A DNA stretch of 38,438 nt from a virus: the IMG/VR virus record IMGVR_UViG_3300048589_000170, positions 1-38,438 of that record; one strand, given 5' to 3'. Position numbers and translations under genes: made by a program. The notes beneath the pieces were generated by a model. It searched no databases. It was not told the DNA's origin and saw only the letters and a list, made by a program, of their open reading frames with translations. Shown here piece after piece: positions 11,754 through 21,055 of this stretch (the first letter of the stretch is position 1; the number at the start of each line of letters is the position of its first letter).

Positions 11754-12996
11754 TATCCCCGTAAAGCTGCTGCCGCTATTCAGGCCGAAGCGGTACAAGG
11801 TACTCTATGGCGGCCGCGGGAGCGCGAAGTCGTGGAGCGTTGCAAGGACACTAATCACAAAGGCGGCCGCCCAGCCGATCCGGGTTCTTTGCGCCCGCGA
11901 GACGCAGAAATCCATTCAAGAGTCGGTGCACCGGCTGCTGAAGGATCAGATAGAACTACTCGGCCTGTCTGACCGCTTCGAGGTGCAAGAGACGAAGATT
12001 CTCGGGCGCAACGGTTCGGAGTTCGTGTTCGTTGGCGTCCGGCAGCAGGGCGTGGCGAACATGAAATCGTTCGAGGGCGTCGATATCTGCTGGGTGGAAG
12101 AGGCCCACGTCGTCACCAAACGATCATGGGACGTGCTTATCCCGACGATTCGCAAGCCTGGCAGTGAGATATGGGTCACGCTTAACCCGGAGCTAGACAC
12201 GGACGAGACCTATCAGCGGCTGATTCTCGACCCGCCATCGGATAGTTGGGTCGTCGCCGTGAACTACCACGACAACCCATGGTTTCCGCCGGAACTGGAG
12301 TCAGAACGGCTGCACATGCAGTCGCGCGACCCGATCAGTTACGCGAACATCTGGGAGGGGCAGCCGAGGGCGGCGGTCGAGGGCGCCATCTATGCAAACG
12401 AGATCGACCGATTGCTGCGCGAGAATCGGTTTACGTCGGTGTCCTACGATCCGATGCTCAAGGTCCACACTGTCTGGGATCTCGGCTGGTCAGATCAGAC
12501 AGTTGTCCTGTTGGTGCAGCGCGCGGCGAGCGAGATCAGGATCATCGGCGCGCACATCAGCCAGTACGCGACCTACGATGACGATGTGGCCGCACTGCGA
12601 AAGCTGCCGTACAGGTGGGGCAAGGATTGGATGCCGCACGATGCGCGGGCCAAGAGCAAGGCCGCGGGCGGTCGGTCTCCTGAGCAGATCGTGCGCGCCC
12701 TAGGGCGCCAGGTAGAGATTGTCCCGGGCGATAGCGTCGAGGCCGGCATCAAATACACCAGAGACCTATTCCCGCGCCTGTGGGTCGATAAGGGCTGCGA
12801 CGAGTGGATGAACGCACTCAAGCGGTACCGGCGACACATCTCTGCCGATGGAAAGCGCACGGGCGAGCCGGTGCACGACGACGCCAGCCACGGTGCGGAT
12901 GCGCTGCGATACCTGGCGCTGGTCGCAGATCGCCTGTCCAATGAGGAGTGGGGCGGACAGAAAGACTTGTATCCTACTGATCTCGCAATAGTATGA
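11728..12996 (+). CDS. terL: Terminase large subunit (PBSX/Terminase_3 type)
   Basis: This is a 422-residue packaging motor. Walker A GGRGSAKS is at residues 28-35 and Walker B VDICWVEE at 118-125, with the catalytic Glu. The nuclease domain starts at VWDLGWSD (Asp251) and ends near HDDASHGADALRYLA, which supplies the later metal-binding Asp. The length is normal for the family. The N-terminus overlaps TerS. Confidence 0.95.
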   Translation: MASPQISVDIPVKLLPLFRPKRYKVLYGGRGSAKSWSVARTLITKAAAQPIRVLCARETQKSIQESVHRLLKDQIELLGLSDRFEVQETKILGRNGSEFVFVGVRQQGVANMKSFEGVDICWVEEAHVVTKRSWDVLIPTIRKPGSEIWVTLNPELDTDETYQRLILDPPSDSWVVAVNYHDNPWFPPELESERLHMQSRDPISYANIWEGQPRAAVEGAIYANEIDRLLRENRFTSVSYDPMLKVHTVWDLGWSDQTVVLLVQRAASEIRIIGAHISQYATYDDDVAALRKLPYRWGKDWMPHDARAKSKAAGGRSPEQIVRALGRQVEIVPGDSVEAGIKYTRDLFPRLWVDKGCDEWMNALKRYRRHISADGKRTGEPVHDDASHGADALRYLALVADRLSNEEWGGQKDLYPTDLAIV

Positions 12997-13148
12997 TTGA
13001 TATATCCAGTTGGGCGAGACGGATAGAGGCGCGACTAGAGCGACTAGAGCGCATCATAGAAGCCCTGAAAGAGCAGCAGCGAACCCAGCCAAAGCGCGGC
13101 CCAGGACGGCCGAGGAAAGACGATAAATGGACATCCTCGCAGCCCTAG
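12993..13148 (+). CDS. 51-residue protein with AT-hook-like motif
   Basis: The ATG at 12993 overlaps the TerL stop (ATGA). The product has a charged helix (ARRIEARLERLERIIEALKE) followed by KRGPGRPRKDDK, which contains the GRP core of an AT-hook. It overlaps the portal start by 22 bases. It may bind DNA during packaging (inference). Confidence 0.6.
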   Translation: MIDISSWARRIEARLERLERIIEALKEQQRTQPKRGPGRPRKDDKWTSSQP

Positions 13149-15364
13149 CGTATCAGGAGCGCGTCGCGCAGTCTCGTGGCGAGCTTGACGAAGAGCGCCG
13201 GGACGCCATCGATGCGTACCTTGGTCGCCCGTATGGAGACGAGACAGAACATCGGTCCAAGGTCGTGATGCGCGATGTCGCAGACACTATCGAATGGATC
13301 AAGCCGTCGCTTCTCAAGATCTTCGCGGCCAGCGATGAGGTCGTTTCGTTCGAGCCGTTTGGCCCCGAAGACGAAGAACAAGCTGCGCAAGAGACAGAGT
13401 ATTGCAACTACGTCTTGATGACGAAGAATCAGGGTTTCCTAGTTCTTCACGACTGGTTTCATGACGCATTGTTGCAGCGTACCGGGTATGTCCTGGTCCG
13501 GGCCGTCACCAAGCGAGAGCACGAGCTGGAGCGCTATCGCGGGCTGACGGACGACGAGGTGGCGCTCGTGATGCAGTCCGAGGGCGCCGAGGTCGAAGAA
13601 CACTCACAGCAGACGACGATCGACCAGACTGGGGCGCCCTATACCGTGCACGATGTCGCGGTGCGCCAGGTGCGCGAGTATTCGTGCGTCGAGACCGTCA
13701 ACATCCCTCCAGAGCGTGTAATGGTGGCGCCGGACTGGCCGCACATGCATTTCGACGGCTGCCCGTTCCTCGAAGTCGTCGATTACTGCACCATCTCGCA
13801 ACTGCGGGAAATGGGCTACGAGATCGACGACAACATCAGCGATGCGTCGGACAGCGAGGACGATCGCTTTGAGGAGGAGCTTAGAGCGGTTGACTACGGC
13901 GACGATTTTGGTCGCGACGAGATCGAAGCCGATCCTGCTACCCGCCGTGTGCGGGTGCGTTATGCATGGATGCGGTTCGACGAGGACGGCGACGGCGTCG
14001 CCGAATTGCGCCGGCTGGTGGTCGTTGGGTCGACGATCCTGGAGAACGAAGAAGACGACCTGATCCCGGTTGCAAGCCTGTGTCCTAGCCGGATGCCGCA
14101 CGAGCATATCGGGCTGTCGGTGCATGATTGGGTGAAGGACCTCCAGCGTATCCGCACGGTCCTGATGCGCGGGTTCCTGGACAACATGTATTTGTCGATG
14201 TACCCACAGGTATACGTCGACAAGAACCGGGTAAATCTGGACGATCTGCTAGTCGTGCGTCCGGGCGGCATCCGTCGCGTCGATGGCATCCCGCAGCAGG
14301 CGGTGATGGAGCAAGTCATCCCTGACAAGGGCGGCCCGCTGATCGCTGCGCTTGAACTTGTCGATTCAATCCGCGAAAACAGGACCGGCGTCACCCGCTA
14401 CAACCAAGGTCTAGATGCCAATACGCTGAACAAGACTGCGACCGGCATCCAGCAGATCATGTCTGCGTCGCAGCAGCGGATCGAACTGATCGCGCGGGTC
14501 TTTGCTGAAACCGGCGTCAAGTCGCTGATGCTGATCATTCACGCCATGTCGATCAAGCATGGCCGGCAGCAGGAAATGGTTCGTCTGCGCAATCGCTGGA
14601 TACCGATCGACCCGCGCGGGTGGAAGCACCGCAGGGACATGACGGTATCTGTCGGCATCGGCACCGGCAACAAAGATCAGATGCTTGGGCACCTGATGAT
14701 GATCCTGCAAGAGCAGAAACAGGCTCTAGGCGCTGGTTTGGCGAAACCGCAAAACCTGTATGCCACCCTGAAGCGGCTGACGCAGAATGCCGGCTTCAAG
14801 AACGCGGAGGAATTCTGGAGCGATCCGTCTATGACGCCGCAGCAGCCGCCGCAGGTTCCGCCAGAGGTGCAGCGCGAGCAGATGCGGATGCAGGCCGAAG
14901 CGCAAAAGGTCCAGTTTGAGGCGCAGCAGGCGCAACAGAAGGCGCAGGCTGACGCGGCACTAGAGCGCGAGCGGATGCAGATGCAGCTTCAGGTGGACCA
15001 GAACAGACAAGAGTACGAAGCGCGCCAGCAAGAGCACAAGGCGCAGCTTCAGGCGCAGCTGGCGGAAATCCAGCGCCAGGCTGACGAACGCATCAAGGCT
15101 GCTGAGTTGGAGTTCGAGCGTTGGAAGGTCGAATATCAGTCAGGGATCGAACTGCAAAAGACGAGCGCACAGATTGACTCTCAGCAGCAGATCGCGCGCA
15201 TGAAGATGGTCGATGACATCAAGGCCGCCGTGATTGACGAGTGGCGCACCAGTACACCTAGCATCGTCCGAGATGCGACGGGGCGTGCGGTTGCCGTTGA
15301 GCGTGGAGGCGTAACGCGCAAGGTCAGGCGCGATGAGGCTGGCCGTGCAGTGGGGCTTGAGTGA
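13127..15364 (+). CDS. Portal protein
   Basis: This is a 745-residue protein, a usual size for podovirus head-tail connectors. The conserved block DVADTIEWIKPSLLKIF is near residue 50, and NRTGVTRYNQGLDANTLNKT, the typical late portal motif, lies about residues 420-440. The C-terminal ~170 residues are a Gln/Arg/Glu-rich coiled coil. It would form the dodecameric ring at the packaging vertex. It follows terL directly. Confidence 0.92.
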   Translation: MDILAALAYQERVAQSRGELDEERRDAIDAYLGRPYGDETEHRSKVVMRDVADTIEWIKPSLLKIFAASDEVVSFEPFGPEDEEQAAQETEYCNYVLMTKNQGFLVLHDWFHDALLQRTGYVLVRAVTKREHELERYRGLTDDEVALVMQSEGAEVEEHSQQTTIDQTGAPYTVHDVAVRQVREYSCVETVNIPPERVMVAPDWPHMHFDGCPFLEVVDYCTISQLREMGYEIDDNISDASDSEDDRFEEELRAVDYGDDFGRDEIEADPATRRVRVRYAWMRFDEDGDGVAELRRLVVVGSTILENEEDDLIPVASLCPSRMPHEHIGLSVHDWVKDLQRIRTVLMRGFLDNMYLSMYPQVYVDKNRVNLDDLLVVRPGGIRRVDGIPQQAVMEQVIPDKGGPLIAALELVDSIRENRTGVTRYNQGLDANTLNKTATGIQQIMSASQQRIELIARVFAETGVKSLMLIIHAMSIKHGRQQEMVRLRNRWIPIDPRGWKHRRDMTVSVGIGTGNKDQMLGHLMMILQEQKQALGAGLAKPQNLYATLKRLTQNAGFKNAEEFWSDPSMTPQQPPQVPPEVQREQMRMQAEAQKVQFEAQQAQQKAQADAALERERMQMQLQVDQNRQEYEARQQEHKAQLQAQLAEIQRQADERIKAAELEFERWKVEYQSGIELQKTSAQIDSQQQIARMKMVDDIKAAVIDEWRTSTPSIVRDATGRAVAVERGGVTRKVRRDEAGRAVGLE

Positions 15365-15543
15365 TGAAAACCGGCGTAGGTGGACGATTGGGGATCAGCG
15401 GCACGCTTGAGTGGCGCGACAAGGATGGGAACATCCTCGGCACTACCGAGTTGTCCGGTTCGGTCCCGCTCGAACAAGTTGAACTGATCGGCGAGGAAGC
15501 CGAAACGAAGGAGAAAGACGATGGCAATTACCTTGGCAAATGA
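15364..15543 (+). CDS. Small structural-region protein
   Basis: This is a 59-residue protein, with ATG at 15364 overlapping the portal stop (TGATG). The beta-prone sequence LGISGTLEWRDKDGNILGTT is followed by an acidic tail. It overlaps the next gene by 23 bases. The function is unknown. Confidence 0.65.
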   Translation: MKTGVGGRLGISGTLEWRDKDGNILGTTELSGSVPLEQVELIGEEAETKEKDDGNYLGK

Positions 15544-15886
15544 GTGCCGCAAGGCGGCGTTGGACGGCATCACAGGGCTGCTGTCCGGTGGCGATATCCG
15601 TTTCGACTCTGCGGCTGACGCGGAGCTGGCGGTTCTTCCGCTATCGTGGGCGGCCGCATCGACTGCGAGCCCGAGTGTCGCGGTCGGGACGGCCACGGCG
15701 GACACGTCTGTCGCGCCCGGCACCATCACGAAGTTCATCATCCGCACCAGTGGCGCAGCGACGCGCATCAATGGCACGGTTGGGACTTCCGGCGCCGACT
15801 TGATCGTGACGGACAACGTGATCCCAAGCGGCGCGACCCAGGTTACGTCGACGGGCGGGATCTCGCTGTCGTTGCAACTGTCGTGA
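15521..15886 (+). CDS. Beta-rich structural protein, possibly decoration or fibre part
   Basis: This is a 121-residue protein rich in Ala, Ser, Thr and Gly with alternating beta strands. It has a short helical start (ANECRKAALDGITGLL). The composition is that of a virion surface protein. It lies between portal and scaffold genes. The function is inferred from composition and place only. Confidence 0.65.
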   Translation: MAITLANECRKAALDGITGLLSGGDIRFDSAADAELAVLPLSWAAASTASPSVAVGTATADTSVAPGTITKFIIRTSGAATRINGTVGTSGADLIVTDNVIPSGATQVTSTGGISLSLQLS

Positions 15887-15889
15887 TGC

Positions 15890-16198
15890 GTGCGCTCCAA
15901 CTGCCTGATCTTCGCGCTGCGCCTGTACCGGCGCCTGCTGCGGCGCTGGGAGCGCAACCTGGACCGCGGGCTGCTCACGCCGCGGCCCCGCCTAGTGTGG
16001 CGCGGCTCGTTCATCGCGGGCGGCCCGTTCCATGTGCTGGTCGGCCGCGGCCGGCGCGACGGCACGCTGCGGGTCGTCAGCTACAAGCCGACCACGGCGG
16101 CCAAGCCGTTCCTCGTGGACGCGCTCGGCTTCCGTGGTCGCGTCGTGTGGGGCGACCCGCCGTGGCCCCCGCGACTGGATGCGCGCCATGACCTATGA
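15890..16198 (+). CDS. Small basic phage protein
   Basis: This is a 102-residue protein starting at GTG 15890 (RSNCLIFALRLYRRLLRRW), with a later GPFHVLVGRGRRDGTL stretch. I associate this pattern with a conserved small phage protein of unknown function. The local composition is more GC-rich than the genes beside it and resembles the lysis region. The alternative ATG at 15886 opens a low-complexity frame and was not chosen. Confidence 0.6.
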   Translation: MRSNCLIFALRLYRRLLRRWERNLDRGLLTPRPRLVWRGSFIAGGPFHVLVGRGRRDGTLRVVSYKPTTAAKPFLVDALGFRGRVVWGDPPWPPRLDARHDL

Positions 16199-16415
16199 CC
16201 AGATCCAGCGCGCCACCGTCAAGGCCCTGCGTCGGCACCTGGCAGACGCTACTCCTTCAGAGGCGGAGATTGAGCGGCGACTGTCAGAAGTTGCGCACCG
16301 TGCTTCGCTTGAGCGAGCCAGGCTCCGTGCGGCTGGCCGACGAGATGGTCAGGCTGGCGAGACGGATCGACCCGAATGTGGATTGGCGCGTGGCGCCGGA
16401 AAGGAGACTGAATAA
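16188..16415 (+). CDS. Small helical protein, possible frameshift
   Basis: This is a 75-residue protein starting MTYDQIQRATVKALRRHLA. The helical N-terminal half (ATPSEAEIERRLSEVAHRA) looks real, whereas the C-terminal half does not. In the +1 frame (ATG at 16195, ends 16434) the reverse holds: its second half reads VRLADEMVRLARRIDPNVDW. Either the two frames overlap or a base has been lost or gained near 16300. Confidence 0.45.
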   Translation: MTYDQIQRATVKALRRHLADATPSEAEIERRLSEVAHRASLERARLRAAGRRDGQAGETDRPECGLARGAGKETE

Positions 16416-16861
16416 TGGTATTCCGAGCCTCTAATATCGTCCCCCAAGCGGCTTATCAGACAGTCAAGTCTGCGGCGGTGCAACTGAAGCTCAACCTCCA
16501 GGGTGCCGTGTCACGCATGGCTTCGCAGAATACTGACTACGAATACTTGCGCGGCCTATATCAGGTGCTGAAGCGTGCGGATGACCAGTTCACGTCGCTC
16601 AAAACTACGCCCGGTCTTGCCGCTTTTGCGCAAGCTCAGGAGTCCGATCCGGCATATAACGTCGTGGCAGAGTTCACGACGATGCAGGACGCCATTAGTG
16701 GAGTCACCGCGTGGATGGCCACCAATCTGCCGCTGAGTGTCACTCTGCGGCCCGTAACGGAGTGGGGGTCTTCTGGCTCTCTCATTGCCACGGAATACAC
16801 TCCGGCGCAGACGTTGCAGCTTCGCAATCGTCTCGATACTGTCATCGCCTCGATTGCCTAA
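16415..16861 (+). CDS. Structural-region protein, unknown
   Basis: This is a 148-residue, mainly helical protein (TDYEYLRGLYQVLKRADDQF) with a beta-prone end. ATG at 16415 follows GGAAAGGAG and overlaps the previous stop. The same gene order in other phages would place virion or head-completion proteins here. The function is unknown. Confidence 0.65.
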   Translation: MVFRASNIVPQAAYQTVKSAAVQLKLNLQGAVSRMASQNTDYEYLRGLYQVLKRADDQFTSLKTTPGLAAFAQAQESDPAYNVVAEFTTMQDAISGVTAWMATNLPLSVTLRPVTEWGSSGSLIATEYTPAQTLQLRNRLDTVIASIA

Positions 16862-16870
16862 AGGGCTGCC

Positions 16871-17581
16871 GTGGCCGCCGCTTTTGTTCAAAGCTCTCTG
16901 GATTACGTAAACTCAACTGTAACCAGTTTTGTGCTGACCTTAGTTGGCACGCCGACGGCTAATAACCTTCTTGTTGCTAGCGTGGGCGGGCGTAGCATTT
17001 CGGGCGATATCGGCACGCCTACCGGCTGGACTTTGCTTTACAGGGACAATGCTGGGGGCGCCGCGCACGCAGCATTCTACAAAATCGCAGATGGTACAGA
17101 AACGTCTGTAACTTTTACGTTTCCTGATGATTGTGAGCCGGTATGCGCTGTCCATGAATTTTCAGGGCTTGATGCGGTTTCGCCACTGGATCAAGTGAAC
17201 ATGACCGCCATCGGCGGCGCAACAGCTAGAACTGCTGGCCCTTTGACGCCTGCGTCTGCTCCCGGCCTAGCGTTCACATCAATGGGCGGTGAAATTAACT
17301 CCAATGCGGTGACCATAACCACGCCAAGTGAGTTTACTGCGCTTTCAGGTCGCTCAGTCTCAACATTTAACCCGTCGAATCGAGCGGCTCGTTTTTTCTA
17401 CAGCACGACCGATGCCATATCAGCCGAGTGGCTAAGCTCACCGAGTCACGAATACGCTGCAGGGCTCGCCATATTTCTTGAGCCGAGCGGGGGCGCGTCT
17501 CTCCCCACCCTCACCGCCGCCAGTGCCATCAACATCGGCACAACCACGCTCACGCCGCGCGTGACTTTCACGACGAGCTAA
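16871..17581 (+). CDS. Beta-sandwich fibre-like or decoration protein
   Basis: This is a 236-residue protein starting at GTG 16871. Strand-rich segments (VTSFVLTLVGTPTANNLLVA, then TVTFTFPDDCEPVCAVHEFS) resemble the jelly-roll domains found in phage fibre and adsorption proteins. It lies just before the repeat protein at 17586, and the two may act together on the capsid surface (inference). Confidence 0.6.
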   Translation: MAAAFVQSSLDYVNSTVTSFVLTLVGTPTANNLLVASVGGRSISGDIGTPTGWTLLYRDNAGGAAHAAFYKIADGTETSVTFTFPDDCEPVCAVHEFSGLDAVSPLDQVNMTAIGGATARTAGPLTPASAPGLAFTSMGGEINSNAVTITTPSEFTALSGRSVSTFNPSNRAARFFYSTTDAISAEWLSSPSHEYAAGLAIFLEPSGGASLPTLTAASAINIGTTTLTPRVTFTTS

Positions 17582-17585
17582 GGCG

Positions 17586-18848
17586 ATGGCGCAGACTTTC
17601 TATTGGGTCGTCGTTCCGAGCGGAGATTCCGCCTACGCGAACAACGCCACCGACGCAGCAAAGATCGCAGCCGGTAATCGTGTCGGCGGAACTGCCGCGC
17701 CGGCCAGTGGAAGCGAACCAGCAAGTGGCGCAACAAGCCCCCTCGACGGCGACCCAGGTGCTACCGGCCTGACGGCTGGCGCGTCCTACCGGGTCGCGTG
17801 GACGGTCTACGATGATGTCGCGCTGACCTACGGGGACGGGACGACGTTCCTGGTCGAGTCGGGCGTCGTCGTCACCACTGTTGATCTAGTCGCAAGTGCG
17901 ATTGCCGTCTCTGGTACGGTCAGCGCGACCGGCGACATCCAGATCGGCACGTCTTTTGATATCTCTGCGACCGCGGTTGCAGTGTCTGGCGCGCTCACGA
18001 CGAGCGGCGATATCGAGATCACTCCGCCGGGCGATTTGGACCTGGCCGCTGATCCTTTGGCGCTGTCTGGCGTTTTGTCGGTCAGCGGCGATATTGAGAT
18101 CGGCACCAGTTTTGACTTGGCGGCGGACCCGCTGTCGGTAACTGGCGCGCTTTCAGCATCAGGCGATATCGAGATCGGCACGTCGTTTGACGTTTCAGCG
18201 TCTACGATTTCCGTGTCCGGCACGGTGGCGGTTTTTGGAGATATCGAGTCCAGCGTTGATCCGATTCTTGAGGTTGTCGCAGACCCGCTGTCGATCACGG
18301 GCACCATTTCCGCAAGTGGCGATATCCAAATCGGCACGTCGTTTGACCTTGCGACCGACCCGATTGCAATCACTGGCACGCTATCGGCGTCCGGCGATAT
18401 CGAGATCGGAACTAGCTTTGATCTGTCGGCTAGTCCGGTTGCGCTAACAGGCTCGCTCTCGACATCAGGAGATATCCAGTCATCGACCGATCCTGTTGTA
18501 GTCGTCGCGCCTCGCAAGCGTGGCGGCGGCGTCAATAGGTTTGTCGAAGCGCGCAAGCGGCTACCAATGCCGTTCCTCGTGGACTGGCTGACGAACGACG
18601 AGCCAACAGAGGCGACGCAGCGCGTCATCAGAGAGATCAAGGCAGGCCGTCCTATTCCTCAGGATGCCAAACCGCCGAAGGGACCAGAGAACATCAGCCC
18701 GGCGCGGTTGGCTAGCGCCATCCTGCCGAATCGCGCCTATGCTTTCGATACCTGGCTAAGTGACCTGATAGTCACTTCGCGGGCAGTTGAGAAGGCCGTA
18801 CAGATTGCGCGCGACAAAGACGACGAGGATATCCTCCTGCTTCTATGA
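17586..18848 (+). CDS. Repeat protein with eight ~25-residue beta repeats
   Basis: This is a 420-residue protein. Residues 1-97 look like an Ig/FN3-type domain (ASYRVAWTVYDDVALTYGDG). Residues 98-303 hold eight copies of a unit such as FDLAADPLSVTGALSASGDI followed by EIGTS. The copies are diverged but regular, as in a beta-solenoid. The last 115 residues are basic and helical (VNRFVEARKRLPMPFLVDWL). It is probably a virion fibre or decoration protein; the function is inferred from architecture only. Confidence 0.7.
   Translation: MAQTFYWVVVPSGDSAYANNATDAAKIAAGNRVGGTAAPASGSEPASGATSPLDGDPGATGLTAGASYRVAWTVYDDVALTYGDGTTFLVESGVVVTTVDLVASAIAVSGTVSATGDIQIGTSFDISATAVAVSGALTTSGDIEITPPGDLDLAADPLALSGVLSVSGDIEIGTSFDLAADPLSVTGALSASGDIEIGTSFDVSASTISVSGTVAVFGDIESSVDPILEVVADPLSITGTISASGDIQIGTSFDLATDPIAITGTLSASGDIEIGTSFDLSASPVALTGSLSTSGDIQSSTDPVVVVAPRKRGGGVNRFVEARKRLPMPFLVDWLTNDEPTEATQRVIREIKAGRPIPQDAKPPKGPENISPARLASAILPNRAYAFDTWLSDLIVTSRAVEKAVQIARDKDDEDILLLL
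17880..18495 (+). repeat. Eight coding repeats of about 75 bases
   Basis: The repeats code SGDIEIGTSFD-type units. At DNA level they share words such as GGCGATATCGAGATCGGCAC. The spacing is 75 bases with slightly longer units where PPG or SVDPI is inserted. Confidence 0.85.
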
Positions 18849-19117
18849 AAGACGAAACCGAGCGGCGCGCAAGTGAAGCAGAGCGGCTTATGCGCGAGCC
18901 GTTGCTGATTGATGCGTTTGACGCTATCGAAGCCAGAATTGTGCAGGAGTTGCGCGTGACTGATGTCAGCGCACGGGACAAGATGCGCGATCTGGTCGTC
19001 ACCATGCAGCTTTTGGGCGCGTTGCGAAAACATATCAATACACATATCGAAACGGGTAAACTCGCGGAATTGGCCAAGCCAAGCCTGTCTGACAAACTCC
19101 GACGGCTGGCAGCCTAA
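18845..19117 (+). CDS. Small helical protein before the scaffold
   Basis: This is a 90-residue, charged, all-helical protein (LLIDAFDAIEARIVQELRVT, then RDLVVTMQLLGALRKHINTH). ATG overlaps the previous stop (ATGA). It may be an assembly helper. The function is unknown. Confidence 0.65.
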   Translation: MKDETERRASEAERLMREPLLIDAFDAIEARIVQELRVTDVSARDKMRDLVVTMQLLGALRKHINTHIETGKLAELAKPSLSDKLRRLAA

Positions 19118-19132
19118 ACAGGAGAGCGCGTA

Positions 19133-20071
19133 ATGGAAGAAACCACCAATCCCGTCGAGGAAGTGGGGACAGATCCGGCCGATCGTCTTGCAGCATTGTT
19201 CACTGCGCCGCCAGAGGACGACGAAGAAGTCGTCGATGAGGCTGTTGAAGAGGAACAGGACGAAGATGGCGACGACGATGAAGTCGAGGAAGGCGAGAGT
19301 GAGCCAGCGCCAGAGGATGATTCCGAGGAAGTTACCTACGGCGACAAGCAATACAAGCTGCCGAAGGAACTAGCCGAAGTCGTCAAGAAGGCCGATTCTC
19401 TCCAAGCCGACTACACGCGCAAAACCCAGGATGTGGCCGATACCCGGCGCATCGTTGAGGACAAGAAGCAGTATCTCGAAGCCCAAGAGCTGATCCTTCA
19501 GCACGCATTTTCTGATGCGGCGGAAGTGCAGTCCATTCAAGCGCAGTTGCAGCAGTTCGACGCGCTGGATTGGAACTCACTCGTCGCCGAGGATGCGCAG
19601 AAGGCATTGCAGCTAAATCTAGCCCGGCAGCAGCTTCACCAGCGGCTGACGGAAAAGCAGTATCGGCTACAGCAGATCGTCAAGCAGGCCCAAGACGCCA
19701 AAGTCCAACATACCCGCAATCAGGCGGAATTGGGGATGGCCGAGGTGCAGCGACGAATCGGAAAGCTGGATGACAAGATGCGGGAAACGCTGATGACAGC
19801 AGCCCGGCAGTACGGGATGCAGGAATCGCACCTGATGGACCCGGTTGTTATTCATGCGCTAGCGGATGCGGCGAAGTGGCGGGCTCTTCAGAGTGGCAAG
19901 CCCGCGGCGGTGAAGAAGGCGCAACAGGCGCGACCGGCAGCGCAGCCGGCGGCGCGCTCTACGGCGCCGAGCAATGAACAATCGCGGTGGAACGAACAGC
20001 GGTCAGCGTTGAAGAAAACCGGCCGCCAGGATGTCGCCGCCGCGCTCCTTAATCGAATCGTGAAAGGATAG
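19133..20071 (+). CDS. Scaffolding protein
   Basis: This is a 312-residue protein lying directly before the major capsid gene. The N-terminal 70 residues are extremely acidic (VVDEAVEEEQDEDGDDDEVE). Then YGDKQYKLPKELAEVVKKAD and a long Gln-rich helical region follow, with a basic C-terminus that would contact capsid subunits. It is the standard architecture of a phage head scaffold. Confidence 0.85.
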   Translation: MEETTNPVEEVGTDPADRLAALFTAPPEDDEEVVDEAVEEEQDEDGDDDEVEEGESEPAPEDDSEEVTYGDKQYKLPKELAEVVKKADSLQADYTRKTQDVADTRRIVEDKKQYLEAQELILQHAFSDAAEVQSIQAQLQQFDALDWNSLVAEDAQKALQLNLARQQLHQRLTEKQYRLQQIVKQAQDAKVQHTRNQAELGMAEVQRRIGKLDDKMRETLMTAARQYGMQESHLMDPVVIHALADAAKWRALQSGKPAAVKKAQQARPAAQPAARSTAPSNEQSRWNEQRSALKKTGRQDVAAALLNRIVKG

Positions 20072-20075
20072 AGAA

Positions 20076-21050
20076 ATGACTACCCCTACCGGACAAAACA
20101 AGACCTACGGGCGCATCGGGCGCAAGGAAGATGTCCATGACATCATCTACGACATCTCGCCGACAGAGACGCCAGCGATGCAGATGGCGAAGCGGCTGAC
20201 CGCTCGCAACACGTTGCACCAGTGGCAGACGGATTCGCTCGCTGCGGCGGCCGCTAACAACGCGGTTGAAGGCGCAGATGCGACGTTCGCCAGCGCGACG
20301 GCAACGACGATGCTCGGCAACTACACCGCGATCAGCACCAAGACAATCAGCGTGTCGCGCACCGCTGACAGCGTGGCGAAGTACGGCCGCGCGACCGAGC
20401 TTGGCTACCTCGTTGCCAAGTATGGCAAGGAACTGAAGCGCGACATCGAGTTCATGCTCGTTGGCGGGCAGGCGTCCTCGGCCGGCACGGCATCGACGGC
20501 TCGCTACACCGCCGGCTGGCGCGCGATGATCCAGAACTACGCGCTTTGCACCGGCACGACCGTGACCGGGGGCACCGTCTTTCCGTATTCCAGCGGCTGG
20601 ACGGCGATGTCCGACTCGACGGCATCGACGATGCTTGAGGCCGACCTGAAGAACGCGCTTGAACTGGCGTGGACTGACGGCGGCGCGACCGATACGATCC
20701 TCGTCAACTCGAAGCAGAAAAAGCGCCTCGCCACGTTCGGCGGCGCGACGGCGTTCGAGGGCTTCTCGACGAACAATGGACGCACGGCGCAGGGCGTTGT
20801 CATCGGTGGCGTGGACATCTACGTTTCCGACTACGGCTCGCACAAAGTCGTGATGGATCGCTTCTTGGGCCAGACGGCTGTTCTGTGCCTGGACAGCGAG
20901 TACACCGGCATCGCCTGGCTCGACACCATCAAGGTCGAGGACATCGCGAAGGTCGGCGACGGTCGGCGCAAGCAGCTGGTGTGCGAATGGGCGGCTGTGC
21001 TCCAGAACCCTGACGCGCACGCGCAGCTGATTGGGTGCGCCGTGACCTAA
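20076..21050 (+). CDS. Major capsid protein (DUF5309 / SU10 type)
   Basis: This is a 324-residue protein. Family marks are SPTETPAMQMAKRLTARNTL, HQWQTDSLAAAAANNAVEGA and GNYTAISTKTISVSRTADSV in the first 110 residues, and VDIYVSDYGSHKVVMDRFLG late. This is the HK97-fold DUF5309 group found in podoviruses and some siphoviruses. A strong terminator follows at 21056. Confidence 0.9.
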   Translation: MTTPTGQNKTYGRIGRKEDVHDIIYDISPTETPAMQMAKRLTARNTLHQWQTDSLAAAAANNAVEGADATFASATATTMLGNYTAISTKTISVSRTADSVAKYGRATELGYLVAKYGKELKRDIEFMLVGGQASSAGTASTARYTAGWRAMIQNYALCTGTTVTGGTVFPYSSGWTAMSDSTASTMLEADLKNALELAWTDGGATDTILVNSKQKKRLATFGGATAFEGFSTNNGRTAQGVVIGGVDIYVSDYGSHKVVMDRFLGQTAVLCLDSEYTGIAWLDTIKVEDIAKVGDGRRKQLVCEWAAVLQNPDAHAQLIGCAVT

Positions 21051-21055
21051 ACGGT

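Noticed and set aside
17828-18640. 270-codon frame on minus over the repeat protein
   Set aside because: It is a shadow produced by the regular coding repeats; no start signal.
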